Shown here: positions 1 to 8,736 of the stretch, in pieces
Layout of the letters: the number at the start of each line of letters is the position of its first letter
Position numbering within the stretch: the stretch's first letter is position 1
Origin: a virus
Strand: one strand, 5' to 3'
DNA: 21,808 bases
Virus record (IMG/VR): IMGVR_UViG_3300037843_000180
Coordinates: 1 to 21,808 of that record
Position numbers and translations under genes: made by a program
The notes under the pieces: generated by a model
The model's input: the letters and a program-made list of their open reading frames with translations, nothing else
Database searches by the model: none
What the model was told of the DNA's origin: nothing

Positions 1-522
1 CCTTCTGGCGTGAATTTAAATGGAACAGTTGCTAATGTAAATATTCCTGCTTCCTCAGCTTCTGCTCCGTCTGGTGCTCATCTTATTTTTGATGGTGCAA
101 ACTTTGAAGTAGTATTGTGGACTTCGAATAGTTATACATTACCAACACAATACACAAAAGGATTTTGTTCAGAAGTATGGGGAGGCACAGCAACTTCTAA
201 TGTTTTACAGGCGACTGATGATTACATAGCGAATAACTCATGTTTCAATGATTCCGGTGTACCACGGACTATTACAGCAGTTAAATGCCGAAGTGATTAT
301 GTATCTAGTACGATAACTGTTAACCCAACTATGGGAGCGGCGGGAACAGGTACGACAATTGGTAATGGTACTCCACTTACTTGTGGTAGTAGTTTGGCTT
401 ATAGTTCATCTATTACACTTACAAATACTAGTTGGCTTACTGGTACTGGTATAACTCCTGTAATGGGGTCAATTGATACTCATAGTACTAGTATTGTTAT
501 GATTGTGGAGTATACATACTAA
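1..522 (+). CDS. Cysteine-containing tail fibre-like protein, C-terminal part (5' partial)
   Basis: The frame is already open at base 1 (P-S-G-V-N...), so this is probably the C-terminal part of a longer protein rather than a gene starting at the GTG at 10. The visible 173 residues are rich in Ser, Thr, Gly and Asn with alternating hydrophobics, which suggests a beta-structured appendage domain. A block with the pattern NNSCFNDSGVPRTITAVKC pairs two cysteines around a short strand, and the chain ends in a beta strand (IVMIVEYTY). From memory, this end resembles C-terminal domains of tail fibre-like proteins in environmental phages, but I recognise no named family. The stop overlaps the next start as TAATG, so translation is probably coupled. 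A role in host binding is inferred from composition and position only. Confidence 0.6.
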   Translation, partial: PSGVNLNGTVANVNIPASSASAPSGAHLIFDGANFEVVLWTSNSYTLPTQYTKGFCSEVWGGTATSNVLQATDDYIANNSCFNDSGVPRTITAVKCRSDYVSSTITVNPTMGAAGTGTTIGNGTPLTCGSSLAYSSSITLTNTSWLTGTGITPVMGSIDTHSTSIVMIVEYTY

Positions 523-1250
523 TGAAATATTTTATTACAATTGTTGTATTGTTATGCTTATCTTGCCCATCTTGGGCGACATGGGGAGTAGTCCAGCACA
601 CAATAGGTTCAGCAGCTTGTACAAGTACAAACCAAACTTGTAATCTACCAGTATCAAGTACTGGTAACAATGATCTAATTATTGTAGGACTTGTCATAGC
701 CGCGAATGGTGAATATATTACTGCTATCAGTGACGGGAGCAGTAGTTATGTTGTCAATTCTGGTGCCCTTGCAGGAAATGCTTGTGCTGGACAAGATGCT
801 GCTCCTCTTGGAAGTGATTGCGGTTATACATTATCAAGTGTAAGTGGTAAAACTTCTATTACAGTAACTCGTACTGATGCTACGAGTCATATTTGGCGAG
901 TTAGTGCAACTGAGTACTCCTTTAGCGCAGCGTCTATTGCATTTGATGTAGTGGGTAAAAGAGATCAGTCCTCAAATTGTACATCTTGTGCCGGAGTTGC
1001 TTTAACTCTTATCGGAACAAATGATGCTATTTATCAGATAGATGCTTCTGGGTTGCCTTCGGCAATCACAACGTACTCACCCGCTGACTTTGCTGCTCAT
1101 ATAGGAGCTGCTAGTCTTATTAACACGAATAGCGGGACCGCTCCTACATGGACACAATCTAATAATCCATCGGCATTGAGTGCAATTGCTTTTAAAGAAG
1201 TAACTGGTAGTGGTACATTACGTCGTCGAGCAATGGTGATTCAAGAATGA
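522..1250 (+). CDS. Exported or virion-associated cysteine-rich beta protein with signal peptide
   Basis: The 242-residue protein starts with a textbook Sec signal, MKYFITIVVLLCLSCPSWA, with likely cleavage after SWA by signal peptidase I. The mature part is Ser/Thr/Gly-rich, predicted to be mostly beta, and has several Cys pairs (for example CTSTNQTC and CTSCAG) that could form disulfides outside the cytoplasm. It ends with a basic patch, RRRAMVIQE. I do not recognise the family. It overlaps the previous gene by 1 base and the next gene by 4 bases (ATGA), so all three are likely translated together. The first seven residues, MKYFITI, are repeated exactly at the start of the next protein. It could be a tail or adhesin component, or a secreted protein that alters the host surface. 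The export signal is clear; the function is not. Confidence 0.75.
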   Translation: MKYFITIVVLLCLSCPSWATWGVVQHTIGSAACTSTNQTCNLPVSSTGNNDLIIVGLVIAANGEYITAISDGSSSYVVNSGALAGNACAGQDAAPLGSDCGYTLSSVSGKTSITVTRTDATSHIWRVSATEYSFSAASIAFDVVGKRDQSSNCTSCAGVALTLIGTNDAIYQIDASGLPSAITTYSPADFAAHIGAASLINTNSGTAPTWTQSNNPSALSAIAFKEVTGSGTLRRRAMVIQE

Positions 1251-4156
1251 AATATTTTATAACAATCTTTATTTTTTTGTTATTACCTATTATTACCTTT
1301 GGTCAGGCTAATGGTACTTGTAATAATTCTACGCACTTAGTCTATGGTCCCACAGGTCCACCTTATTTTGGTGGTGATAATTGTAGTACAAGTCCATTTA
1401 CAATTGGTGTTTTACCAATATGGTATTCAAATTGGTCAACTGATTTGGGTTATACTGGTGCAGGAATTATATTTACAAATAACGTTGGTTTACCAGAGAT
1501 GCGACTAACGGATGGTAATACAATTCCATTACATCCTGGTACAGATATTGTAAATAATCCATCAGGAGCTGACGAAGAGAAGAATTGGGGTTATCAAGAT
1601 TCAATGGTAAGTGTTTCTGGAAACTCGGATGGATTAAGACAGTATTGGTTCTTAACATCAAATTTTACTAATAACTCATCCATTTGCTCAGGCAAGGCTT
1701 TTTGTGTACAATCACTGCAATGTAGTCAACTTGATTCTTTTGCTTGTCAAAATTATAATGCAAGTTATTCAAGTAATCCCCTTTTGACTATTGGTAACGA
1801 AGCACCAATGTCACAGACTACAAAATATTATGTATATGCTTTGCAACCGACTACAAACTGTCCGGGATCATATTGTGCTATTGTGCAATATAATTTTACC
1901 CAATGTGTAGCGACTGGACAATGTTATTATATGAGTGGTCTTACACCGACTGCGGGAAGATACACTCAGAATACGATTTATGATTTTTCAGCTCCTGGTA
2001 ATTGCTTAGCAAATTCAACTGCACAATCTTTTAATGGTACATGGAATGGGCAACTATCTATAACATCAGATGATGCAGTTTTTCAAGTTAGTTATTCAAT
2101 GAATCAATTTTCAAATGGTGGGCAAGATACAGGGACAATTACTGCCATTTATACATGGAATTCTAGTACTAGTGCTATTAGTACATCTACTAATGTATCT
2201 ATACCAGCAGGTTGTCGTATTTATAATACTGGCACAGCAGCGTCAACATATACTCCGTCTGGAGGATTAAATAATAGGGGTGCATGGTCGGTAGGAACAC
2301 AAGCTCTTGGTCCTAATGGTAATTGTGGATCGGTAAATGTAAGTGCTGGTGGTATTGTTACATGGACAAGTACTACAGGTGTTCCAAATTGTACTGGAAC
2401 CACTGGATTCACTTCTACTACAAATGCTATACAAATTGGAGGAGGTACTACAACTCCTATTGGTGCGGTATATCCGGTTACATATACAGATGCGAATCAT
2501 TTAGCTATTACTAGTGGTTGGGGAGGTACAGGTTATTCTGGATTGCCTTTTATAACAGGTATTCCCGCAGGATGGACAGTTGGAGATTATGGATACCAAG
2601 CTCCAATAAATATGATTAATTGTGGAGGTGTTGCTGGAGCTTGTTCAAGTGCTTATACAATTCATGATTCCAATGGTACTCGTGGTCCTTTGTGGGGATT
2701 TATCTCCGCGTACTTTTCACTTAATGGTTGTACTTCAACATGCCCAAGAGATAGTAATGCTCAGTATTATTGGTTATTTAACCAAAATCCTGCTACTTAT
2801 CCAAATGTAGCAGCCGGGAATTTTACTGGTCAAGGTCACTCTGGAAAGATGAATTTAGGTTTATCTCATGAAATTGGTAAAACTACTCAAGTAGTTTATA
2901 CACCTGTTCTTACATCAGCAGGACAGTTTGGAGGACCATATACTCCTGCTACAAGTGATTTCTATGTAGTTTGTGATAATGGACTTGTTAGTAATTTACA
3001 AGATTGTCCATCTAGTTCATTATTATTGAATCCAAATGTTCCATCACCGGGATATATGGATATGCACGACTCGACAGTTAATTCAAATCTTTATGATACA
3101 AATCCGGTGATATTAGCAAGTTCGGTAGAAGCATCGACTAACTATATTTCTAATGGAAATAGACAGAATAATGGTTGTGGTGGTTTATATCCATACTGGT
3201 CACCAACTACTCCCCCAGATTGTACTGGGTTCAATCCATTCACAGGAGCAGGTATTGGTGAAGTTATGGCTACACAAGTAAGTGAAACTCCTGGAAGTAG
3301 TGCAGCGAATGCGGCATGTGCTTATGCTAATACAGCACCGGCATTACCTACAGGGAGTTCGTTATCTAATTCAGCTCCTGGAGCTACTGGAATACCTTGT
3401 ACAAATACATCTACTGTTAATGGCCCAATGCCTATTGTTCGTCTTGGTTTGTGTTATATTTCGTCAGTAAGTAATATTTTTAATGCCTTACAATGTACTC
3501 TTGATGTCTCTCAGACAGGATACTTCTACACAGTTACATCAGATGGTATGGGTGCATTTGGTTGTGGTCCAACTTGTGCTCCGGTTAATATTATAGGAAT
3601 TGTTGGTAATGGTACCAAGGTTACTTTTACAACACAGATGGCTACGGGAGTAGCTAATGTATATAATCCCGGAGTTAATCAGTTAGTAACACTTGGTACA
3701 TTACCTGCTCCGTGGAATGTTTTAAGTGGTATGCAGGTTCAATTGACTGCGAGTGGGGCAACTAGTTTTAGTATAGCTAATACAACTAATGTTACAGCAT
3801 GTTCCGGTAGTTGTGGAACAGTTACAAATACTCTTGTAGTTGGTGGTTTGGATTTTTATGGTGGTAATACTTATACAACAGGTAATATTATTACACCACA
3901 AGCAGGAAACTCACATAATTATACATATGTGTTAGATGCAAGTACGACTGGTTGTGTGGCTGATACGCCTGTAACATGGATACCTGGGACGGTAATAGAT
4001 GGTGGTGGCTGTCAATGGAATTATTATGGCATACAAAATGCTCGTTCAGATGTTTTTATTGGAGCGACTTTTCCTGCCGGAACTAGTACAGTTAGTTTTA
4101 TGACTATTTCAGGAAAAAAGATTAAAATAGCAAGTGATAATACTGTAATTCAATAA
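1247..4156 (+). CDS. Large signal-peptide-bearing cysteine-rich beta protein (tail fibre or adhesin-like)
   Basis: This 969-residue protein begins with MKYFITIFIFLLLPIITFG, a Sec signal with probable cleavage before QANGTC. The rest is Gly/Ser/Thr/Asn-rich with many cysteines, often in close pairs (CGPTC, CSGSC), so it probably folds as disulfide-stabilised beta domains. Two segments resemble small beta-sandwich repeats often seen in phage appendage proteins: about residues 366-430 (GGIVTWTS ... YPVTYTDANHLAIT) and about 786-865 (GTKVTFTT ... VTLGTLPAPWN ... GATSFSIANT). No catalytic motif is evident. It overlaps the preceding gene by 4 bases and is followed after 18 bases by the tail-hub-like gene. 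A receptor-binding or adhesin role is inferred from size, composition and position. A secreted non-virion protein is the main alternative, because phage fibres assembled in the cytoplasm do not normally carry signal peptides. Confidence 0.75.
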   Translation: MKYFITIFIFLLLPIITFGQANGTCNNSTHLVYGPTGPPYFGGDNCSTSPFTIGVLPIWYSNWSTDLGYTGAGIIFTNNVGLPEMRLTDGNTIPLHPGTDIVNNPSGADEEKNWGYQDSMVSVSGNSDGLRQYWFLTSNFTNNSSICSGKAFCVQSLQCSQLDSFACQNYNASYSSNPLLTIGNEAPMSQTTKYYVYALQPTTNCPGSYCAIVQYNFTQCVATGQCYYMSGLTPTAGRYTQNTIYDFSAPGNCLANSTAQSFNGTWNGQLSITSDDAVFQVSYSMNQFSNGGQDTGTITAIYTWNSSTSAISTSTNVSIPAGCRIYNTGTAASTYTPSGGLNNRGAWSVGTQALGPNGNCGSVNVSAGGIVTWTSTTGVPNCTGTTGFTSTTNAIQIGGGTTTPIGAVYPVTYTDANHLAITSGWGGTGYSGLPFITGIPAGWTVGDYGYQAPINMINCGGVAGACSSAYTIHDSNGTRGPLWGFISAYFSLNGCTSTCPRDSNAQYYWLFNQNPATYPNVAAGNFTGQGHSGKMNLGLSHEIGKTTQVVYTPVLTSAGQFGGPYTPATSDFYVVCDNGLVSNLQDCPSSSLLLNPNVPSPGYMDMHDSTVNSNLYDTNPVILASSVEASTNYISNGNRQNNGCGGLYPYWSPTTPPDCTGFNPFTGAGIGEVMATQVSETPGSSAANAACAYANTAPALPTGSSLSNSAPGATGIPCTNTSTVNGPMPIVRLGLCYISSVSNIFNALQCTLDVSQTGYFYTVTSDGMGAFGCGPTCAPVNIIGIVGNGTKVTFTTQMATGVANVYNPGVNQLVTLGTLPAPWNVLSGMQVQLTASGATSFSIANTTNVTACSGSCGTVTNTLVVGGLDFYGGNTYTTGNIITPQAGNSHNYTYVLDASTTGCVADTPVTWIPGTVIDGGGCQWNYYGIQNARSDVFIGATFPAGTSTVSFMTISGKKIKIASDNTVIQ

Positions 4157-4174
4157 ATATTAAAGTATATTATT

Positions 4175-5515
4175 ATGTCTAAAAACTACTTTGAGATTAC
4201 ATATCAAGGACCATTCAAGGGTGTTAATACTGCTTTGCCTGAAGATGTTATAGGTAAAGAATATAGTCCTTATATTAATAATTTTATCTTGAAGAATGGA
4301 GAACTTAGAACTAGACCTAATCAGAATGGAAATATAATACCGCCTCCGCCTGATGGTAAAGTTATTGATATTATTACATCCTTTATGGACGCTAATACTG
4401 TAGTACATACAGTAGCAGTTACAAGTACGGGACTATGGCAATTAAACTCGAATTGGTGGACTAATCCGAAATCTTCTAAAAAGGCATGGCAATTAGTTGG
4501 TCAGTATCCAGCACAGCCGGGTCCAAATATTCCAGCAGCAACCTCAGTATTTGTAAATAAATTTTTCTGGACTAATGGTGGTCTTAACCTTTGGATGTGG
4601 GATGGAATTACTAGTATAGGCGCCCCTAGTATATGGAAATCTAAGACTACGTATTTATCAGGTTCGATAATACTAGATAGTAACGGTAATATACAAATTG
4701 CTGGTAATACAGGTATGAGTGGTTCAGGTGCTCATCCTGTTTGGGGGAATACATTAGGAGCACAGACTACTGACGGTTCTATCACATGGACAGAAAATGG
4801 CAAACCAGCTTATTCTAATGGATTTAGTTCTATTGGTGTTGTAGATGCTACTAATGGTTATACTGCTGGTGCATTTTTTCTAATTGAGTTAAATTCTCAA
4901 TTAATAATGTTGAACACAAGGGAATCAACAGGAAGTTATCCACAAAGGATAAGATGGTCACCGTCAGGTATTCCTACTATATGGGATCCAAATGTTAATC
5001 TTGGTGCAGGTTTTAATGATGAATTAGATGTACCAGATTCTATAACAGGAGCCTTTACTGTTGGAACAACGGCATTTATATTAAGAACCAATGGTATTAC
5101 AGAGATGATTTCAAACAGTGGTAGTGGGATTAATCCATTTAGTTTTAATCATCTATGGGCTAGTGATCGTGGGATAGGTAATACATTACCTTTTGGCTAT
5201 GCCTCTTTTGGTCCCATTGGGATATTTATATCTGTAGATGATATTTACAATGTCTCTCTAGGTGGCTTTAAGAAAGTTGGTGGTGTTGCTCGTGATGCTA
5301 TTTTTAATGACTTAGCTCAGGCATCATTTTATCCTATTGGTTCTATAGTGCCATATTATACTCCTAGTTATGTGTATAATCATTATAGATTGAATATCCC
5401 ACAAGGACAGAACTCAGTAACCTGGGTATATTCTATTGAAGATGATTCATGGGTAAGAGAATTTAAAAGTAACTGTAATTTTACAGGTCAAACTCGTTGG
5501 TCTTACGTGAGCTAA
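4175..5515 (+). CDS. Tail hub or packaged-DNA stabilisation-like structural protein (P22 gp10-like)
   Basis: The 446-residue protein has the N-terminal pattern typical of short-tailed phage hub or DNA-stabilisation proteins: PFKGVNTALPED near residue 12, then NNFILKNGELRTRP near residues 36-49. Regularly spaced strand-forming segments with Trp and Gly follow (ILRTNGITEMI, GPIGIFISVDDIYNVSLGG), as in a beta-propeller-like body, and the chain ends in VTWVYSIEDDSWVREF. An inserted module at about residues 149-213 has the pattern SIWKSKTTYLSGSII ... HPVW ... TTDGSITWTENGKP. It resembles small carbohydrate-binding-like or decorative modules found in phage proteins. No signal peptide is present, unlike the preceding genes. 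The expected role is to close the portal channel or link head and tail, which fits the adaptor-like gene downstream. The family call is by pattern memory. Confidence 0.65.
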   Translation: MSKNYFEITYQGPFKGVNTALPEDVIGKEYSPYINNFILKNGELRTRPNQNGNIIPPPPDGKVIDIITSFMDANTVVHTVAVTSTGLWQLNSNWWTNPKSSKKAWQLVGQYPAQPGPNIPAATSVFVNKFFWTNGGLNLWMWDGITSIGAPSIWKSKTTYLSGSIILDSNGNIQIAGNTGMSGSGAHPVWGNTLGAQTTDGSITWTENGKPAYSNGFSSIGVVDATNGYTAGAFFLIELNSQLIMLNTRESTGSYPQRIRWSPSGIPTIWDPNVNLGAGFNDELDVPDSITGAFTVGTTAFILRTNGITEMISNSGSGINPFSFNHLWASDRGIGNTLPFGYASFGPIGIFISVDDIYNVSLGGFKKVGGVARDAIFNDLAQASFYPIGSIVPYYTPSYVYNHYRLNIPQGQNSVTWVYSIEDDSWVREFKSNCNFTGQTRWSYVS

Positions 5516-5516
5516 T

Positions 5517-6143
5517 ATGCCCGGTAATCCTAATGGTGGTGGTACTCATTTTCCTGGTGGTGGAAAATATCCTATTGGTGGTGGTGGTCCTACTGGAGGT
5601 AATTCTAATACTGGAGGTACTCCTGGACTTATTACTAGTACAGGAGGTTTGTTTGGATCTAGTGGATTATTACTAGTTCCTTCGTATAATATAATTACGG
5701 GTAAAGCCTTTATAACTTTGATAGATGCTACAAATTTTAATTGTGAAGAGAATTCACAGTATACATTTAGACAAGAAGCTAATTTTGGGAATATTCCAGG
5801 TGAAGGTAGATCGTGTAGTATTCATCTAATAATATTGAAGTATCGAGAGATTGGAGCTGTCTCCTTCAATATTAATATTACAGTATTTAGTCAGATTCAA
5901 GATAATTTTATAAATGTAGTTATTCCAGTTAATATACCGATTATACCATATACACAAATGACAAAGGCAAGAAAGAATGCTTTTCCTGATAATAGAATAC
6001 ATACAGTAAAGATAGCTCCTCCATATGGGGTTATAACTGGAGAAAGGCCTCAACCATCTATAACAGTTACTGGTGGTAAAGGTCCATTAGCAATAACAAA
6101 ATTAGTAATGTGTGGAAACGCTGATGAAGCAGCGCAGATGTAG
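5517..6143 (+). CDS. Virion protein with glycine-rich N-terminus, unknown function
   Basis: The protein has 208 residues. Residues 1-50 are almost entirely Gly, Pro, Asn, Thr and Ser (MPGNPNGGGTHFPGGGKYP ...) and probably form a flexible arm. Residues 51-208 alternate hydrophobic and polar residues (ISFNINITV-like strands) and look like a compact beta domain. The start codon overlaps nothing but lies 1 base after the preceding stop (TAATATG), and it has no strong Shine-Dalgarno, so translation probably depends on reinitiation. Its position among tail-hub and small structural genes suggests a minor virion protein. I do not recognise the family and saw no catalytic motif. Confidence 0.65.
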   Translation: MPGNPNGGGTHFPGGGKYPIGGGGPTGGNSNTGGTPGLITSTGGLFGSSGLLLVPSYNIITGKAFITLIDATNFNCEENSQYTFRQEANFGNIPGEGRSCSIHLIILKYREIGAVSFNINITVFSQIQDNFINVVIPVNIPIIPYTQMTKARKNAFPDNRIHTVKIAPPYGVITGERPQPSITVTGGKGPLAITKLVMCGNADEAAQM

Positions 6144-6146
6144 ATT

Positions 6147-6488
6147 ATGAAACTTAGAAGATTATCTACGGTTGGCTATAAAAATATAGGTGAAAAGTTG
6201 TTCATGGACCAAATACAACAGCTTTTTAATAAGAATATTAGTTTTGGTACTGGTATAGGAACACAGGATCAAAATATACAAGGAAAGAAGATAGAGATTG
6301 CTGACAGTGGTGCAGCTAATTCTTCTATTACTATTAATCATAATCTTGGTTATATACCAAAGTTCTATGATGTTAAATATTTAAGTGCTTCATCTGCGAT
6401 ATTTGATTTCGGTACAACATGGACAAAGACACTAGCATTCTTAGCAAGTTCTACGGCACATATTAAATTCAGAGTCTTTATACACTAA
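6147..6488 (+). CDS. Small virion protein with tail-type INHNLGYIP motif
   Basis: A 113-residue protein. The segment SSITINHNLGYIPKFYDV at residues 59-76 matches a motif common in phage tail and fibre proteins (T-I-x-H-N-L-G-x-x-P), where it forms a beta strand followed by a tight turn. Residues 1-30 are basic and likely helical. The C-terminus (STAHIKFRVFIH) is a strand typical of the end of such domains. It begins 3 bases after the preceding stop. Minor tail or head decoration protein is the inference; the exact position in the virion cannot be told from sequence. Confidence 0.65.
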   Translation: MKLRRLSTVGYKNIGEKLFMDQIQQLFNKNISFGTGIGTQDQNIQGKKIEIADSGAANSSITINHNLGYIPKFYDVKYLSASSAIFDFGTTWTKTLAFLASSTAHIKFRVFIH

Positions 6489-6499
6489 GGATATATACA

Positions 6500-6898
6500 A
6501 TGGCAGCGAATAAAATTACCAATACACTTGTAGCTAATATTACTGCACAAGAAGATTCTACGCAGAATGTTATAGTTAATAGGGGAACTGGAAATCCTAA
6601 TTTTGATTCTGTATTAGCACAGATGACAGAATATTTTGTCTGTGCTAATGGAGCTAATATTATTCCTTTACCAACAGCAATTTGTTATCAATTATATATT
6701 AAAAATAATGATGCAGCATTACTTGTAACACCAACTATTACTCCTAAAGGTGGTGTTGCTGCGATATACCCACAGTTATATCCTGGAGATCAATTATTTA
6801 TTTGGCAATCTAATGCTGGAGCAAATGCAGGTTTTACAGCACTTACTTTAACAGCTAGTGCAGTTGGATGCTTAGTTGAATATTTTATTGGTGCTTAA
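6500..6898 (+). CDS. Small beta-rich virion protein, unknown function
   Basis: A 132-residue protein preceded by AAGGATAT, a fair Shine-Dalgarno placed about 9 bases before the ATG. It is rich in Ala, Asn, Thr and Val. Strand-like segments include CYQLYIKNNDAALLVTPTI and YPGDQLFIWQSNAG, and the chain ends in CLVEYFIGA. The pattern of short hydrophobic strands with Asn/Gly turns resembles capsid- or tail-decorating proteins, but I cannot name a family. Its stop (TAA, 6896-6898) is immediately followed by the ATG of the adaptor-like gene, which suggests coupled expression. Confidence 0.6.
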   Translation: MAANKITNTLVANITAQEDSTQNVIVNRGTGNPNFDSVLAQMTEYFVCANGANIIPLPTAICYQLYIKNNDAALLVTPTITPKGGVAAIYPQLYPGDQLFIWQSNAGANAGFTALTLTASAVGCLVEYFIGA

Positions 6899-7696
6899 AT
6901 GATTATTAATGATCTTGTAGGACCAGTAATTGGAAAATTACGACAACGGACGGAATTTGCAGCTATTATTCCATACTATACTGCTGTTGCTATTCTTGAT
7001 CTTACTGAGAATATCGAATTTGAAGAACTTAAGGTAACTGGTCCGCTTTCTAATTTTATTGTTAACCAAGCGGAATATCCTATTGCTGGTTATGATATTA
7101 ATGGTATACAGGGAAATCCATTTATAAATGCTACAGATCATAGACTCACATTTATTACTTCTTGGTTCATCTATTTCGATACTAGTGGACAACCAGTAGA
7201 AGGTCAGAGTACAGGATATGAAATAAATAAACGTGATCTCCGTGTTGTAGAACCAATGTCTAAGATACTTGGTATTCCGAGTGTATATACTATACATGGT
7301 GATAAAAAGAATAAGGGTATTATTATTGTTGGCCAAATGCCAAATAATCCCTATGCTTGTCAAATGAGGTATCAAAGGGAGCATCCGTTTAATATATCAA
7401 AAGGTAAATTATTACAAGCACAAACAAATACTCAATTAGCTAGTGAGCTTGGTGCTTCTGAAATATTCATGCCGGATGATTGGTCTGATATTGTTGTATA
7501 TTATACGGCAGAAAAAATCTGTGACGATGTAGGTATGAATGAAATTGCTTCTAATTATCATCAAAAATTATTCGGTTATAAAGATAAGTATGGTAGTGAT
7601 ATGCCAGGACTTATAACTGTAAAGAAAACTCCAGCAGAACGTAATGCAAGTTTTAATAGTCGTGCTATGCGACCTGTAGTTCGGAGGTATACTTAA
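6899..7696 (+). CDS. Probable head-tail adaptor (gp4/gp11-type) protein
   Basis: The 265-residue protein begins with a helix-forming segment (LVGPVIGKLRQRTEFAAIIP) and has a central beta part. It then shows a helical block around residues 190-228 (FMPDDWSDIVVYYTAEKICD, then NEIASNYHQKLFGYKDKYG) and ends in a basic tail (RAMRPVVRRYT). A pattern of LP/MPD-D-W followed by a helix with YYTAEKI and a second helix is typical of adaptor proteins that dock below the portal in short-tailed phages such as T7 and P22. It starts directly after the previous stop, and its own 3' end contains the GGAGGT ribosome site for the next gene. The position between tail-hub-like and ejection-like genes supports the call. 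Assignment is by pattern and context, with no residue-level proof. Confidence 0.55.
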   Translation: MIINDLVGPVIGKLRQRTEFAAIIPYYTAVAILDLTENIEFEELKVTGPLSNFIVNQAEYPIAGYDINGIQGNPFINATDHRLTFITSWFIYFDTSGQPVEGQSTGYEINKRDLRVVEPMSKILGIPSVYTIHGDKKNKGIIIVGQMPNNPYACQMRYQREHPFNISKGKLLQAQTNTQLASELGASEIFMPDDWSDIVVYYTAEKICDDVGMNEIASNYHQKLFGYKDKYGSDMPGLITVKKTPAERNASFNSRAMRPVVRRYT

Positions 7697-7697
7697 A

Positions 7698-8717
7698 ATG
7701 GGATCTAGTGGCGCAAGTTTTGGAAATCTTCCAGGGAACAATGCTCCTGCACCTGTATTTGGTGGTACTAATCCTACAGGTATGATTCCGGGTGGATATA
7801 ATACTAAAAGTAGTTATGGTTTTCCTTCGTATAATATGTTCGGAGGCTCGCCAGCAGGAGGGTCCAGTGGTTATGTAACACCAATGGCGAATCAAGGAAT
7901 ATACGGAACTGGTAGTAGTGGTTCTGGTATGCAGGGGTTAAGTAGTGGTAATGGTTTACCCTATGGCGGGGCTGATTTTGGTCTGATGGGTGAATTAGAT
8001 TCTGCTTATGGTGAGGGTGTTGGACATAGTATAGATTCGATATTGACACAGGGATTATTTAATCCACAAGTTGCGGCTGCGTATATGAATGCAATGCAAC
8101 CAGCTTATAATCAGGGTATTGCTACACAAGAACAAGCCTTTGGTGCAGAAGGTGCTCGTTTTGGTAGTGCTGCTGCTCTTGGTATTGGCAACTTTGCTAG
8201 TCAGTTTGATCTTAATGAACAGCAGACAATGGCAACAATGTATATGCAAGCTCAGCAAGAACAGTTGAGTTTGTTAGAAGGTATACTACCAACTATGCAT
8301 AGTGAAGCTGCTAATGGTGGTATATGGGGTGATATTGTTGGTGGCCTTGAAATGGCTGGCGGTGCTGCTTTAGATGTAGCATCTGTTGTTGGAGCACCGT
8401 TTACAGGTGGTATGAGTTTAATGGCTTTAGGTGCTGGTACTAGTTTAATGGCCGGTGGAGCTAATGAGTTAGTGCAAAATAATAATGGTGGTGGTGGTGG
8501 TGGATTTAGTAGTACTCCACAAGCTACAACAAATCCCTTTGGTATTAGTGGAATGGGTGGAACTTCAGGTGTTGGGCCTTATAATTCTGGTTCTAATAAT
8601 CCCCAAGATTGGTGGAGTATGTATCCACAGAGTTATTGGGAGTCCGCCAGTGCAGGACAAGCATTAGGCGGAGCAAATGTTCCTAATTATAGTACCGAAG
8701 AGACACCTTTTATATAA
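7698..8717 (+). CDS. Internal virion or DNA-ejection-like protein A (Gly-rich, hydrophobic hairpin)
   Basis: A 339-residue protein with a strong Shine-Dalgarno, GGAGGT at 7683-7688. Residues 1-95 are low-complexity Gly/Ser/Pro/Asn. Residues 120-200 are helical with many Gln, Met and Ala (QPAYNQGIATQEQAFGAEGARFGS, then LNEQQTMATMYMQAQQEQL, quoted in parts). Residues 210-258 form a Gly/Ala-rich hydrophobic stretch (GGLEMAGGAALDVASVV, then GGMSLMALGAGTSLMAGG) that could insert in a membrane. A six-glycine run follows at 264-269, encoded by a GGT repeat. Small Ala/Gln helical proteins with a hydrophobic segment just before two larger helical proteins recall the ejection proteins of short-tailed phages (T7 gp14, gp15, gp16), which form a channel across the cell envelope. 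That is inference from layout and composition. Confidence 0.6.
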   Translation: MGSSGASFGNLPGNNAPAPVFGGTNPTGMIPGGYNTKSSYGFPSYNMFGGSPAGGSSGYVTPMANQGIYGTGSSGSGMQGLSSGNGLPYGGADFGLMGELDSAYGEGVGHSIDSILTQGLFNPQVAAAYMNAMQPAYNQGIATQEQAFGAEGARFGSAAALGIGNFASQFDLNEQQTMATMYMQAQQEQLSLLEGILPTMHSEAANGGIWGDIVGGLEMAGGAALDVASVVGAPFTGGMSLMALGAGTSLMAGGANELVQNNNGGGGGGFSSTPQATTNPFGISGMGGTSGVGPYNSGSNNPQDWWSMYPQSYWESASAGQALGGANVPNYSTEETPFI

Positions 8718-8736
8718 ATTTTGAAGGTAAAATATT

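Noticed and set aside
4157-4174. TATATTA-like element before the tail-hub-like gene as a late promoter
   Set aside because: Such AT strings are common in this sequence, and no matching partner element or repeated copies before other genes were found.
6938-7384. 148-residue open frame on the - strand opposite the adaptor-like gene
   Set aside because: It is antisense to a well-supported gene, has low-complexity Ile/Tyr/Asn composition typical of AT-rich antisense frames, and has no ribosome site worth noting.
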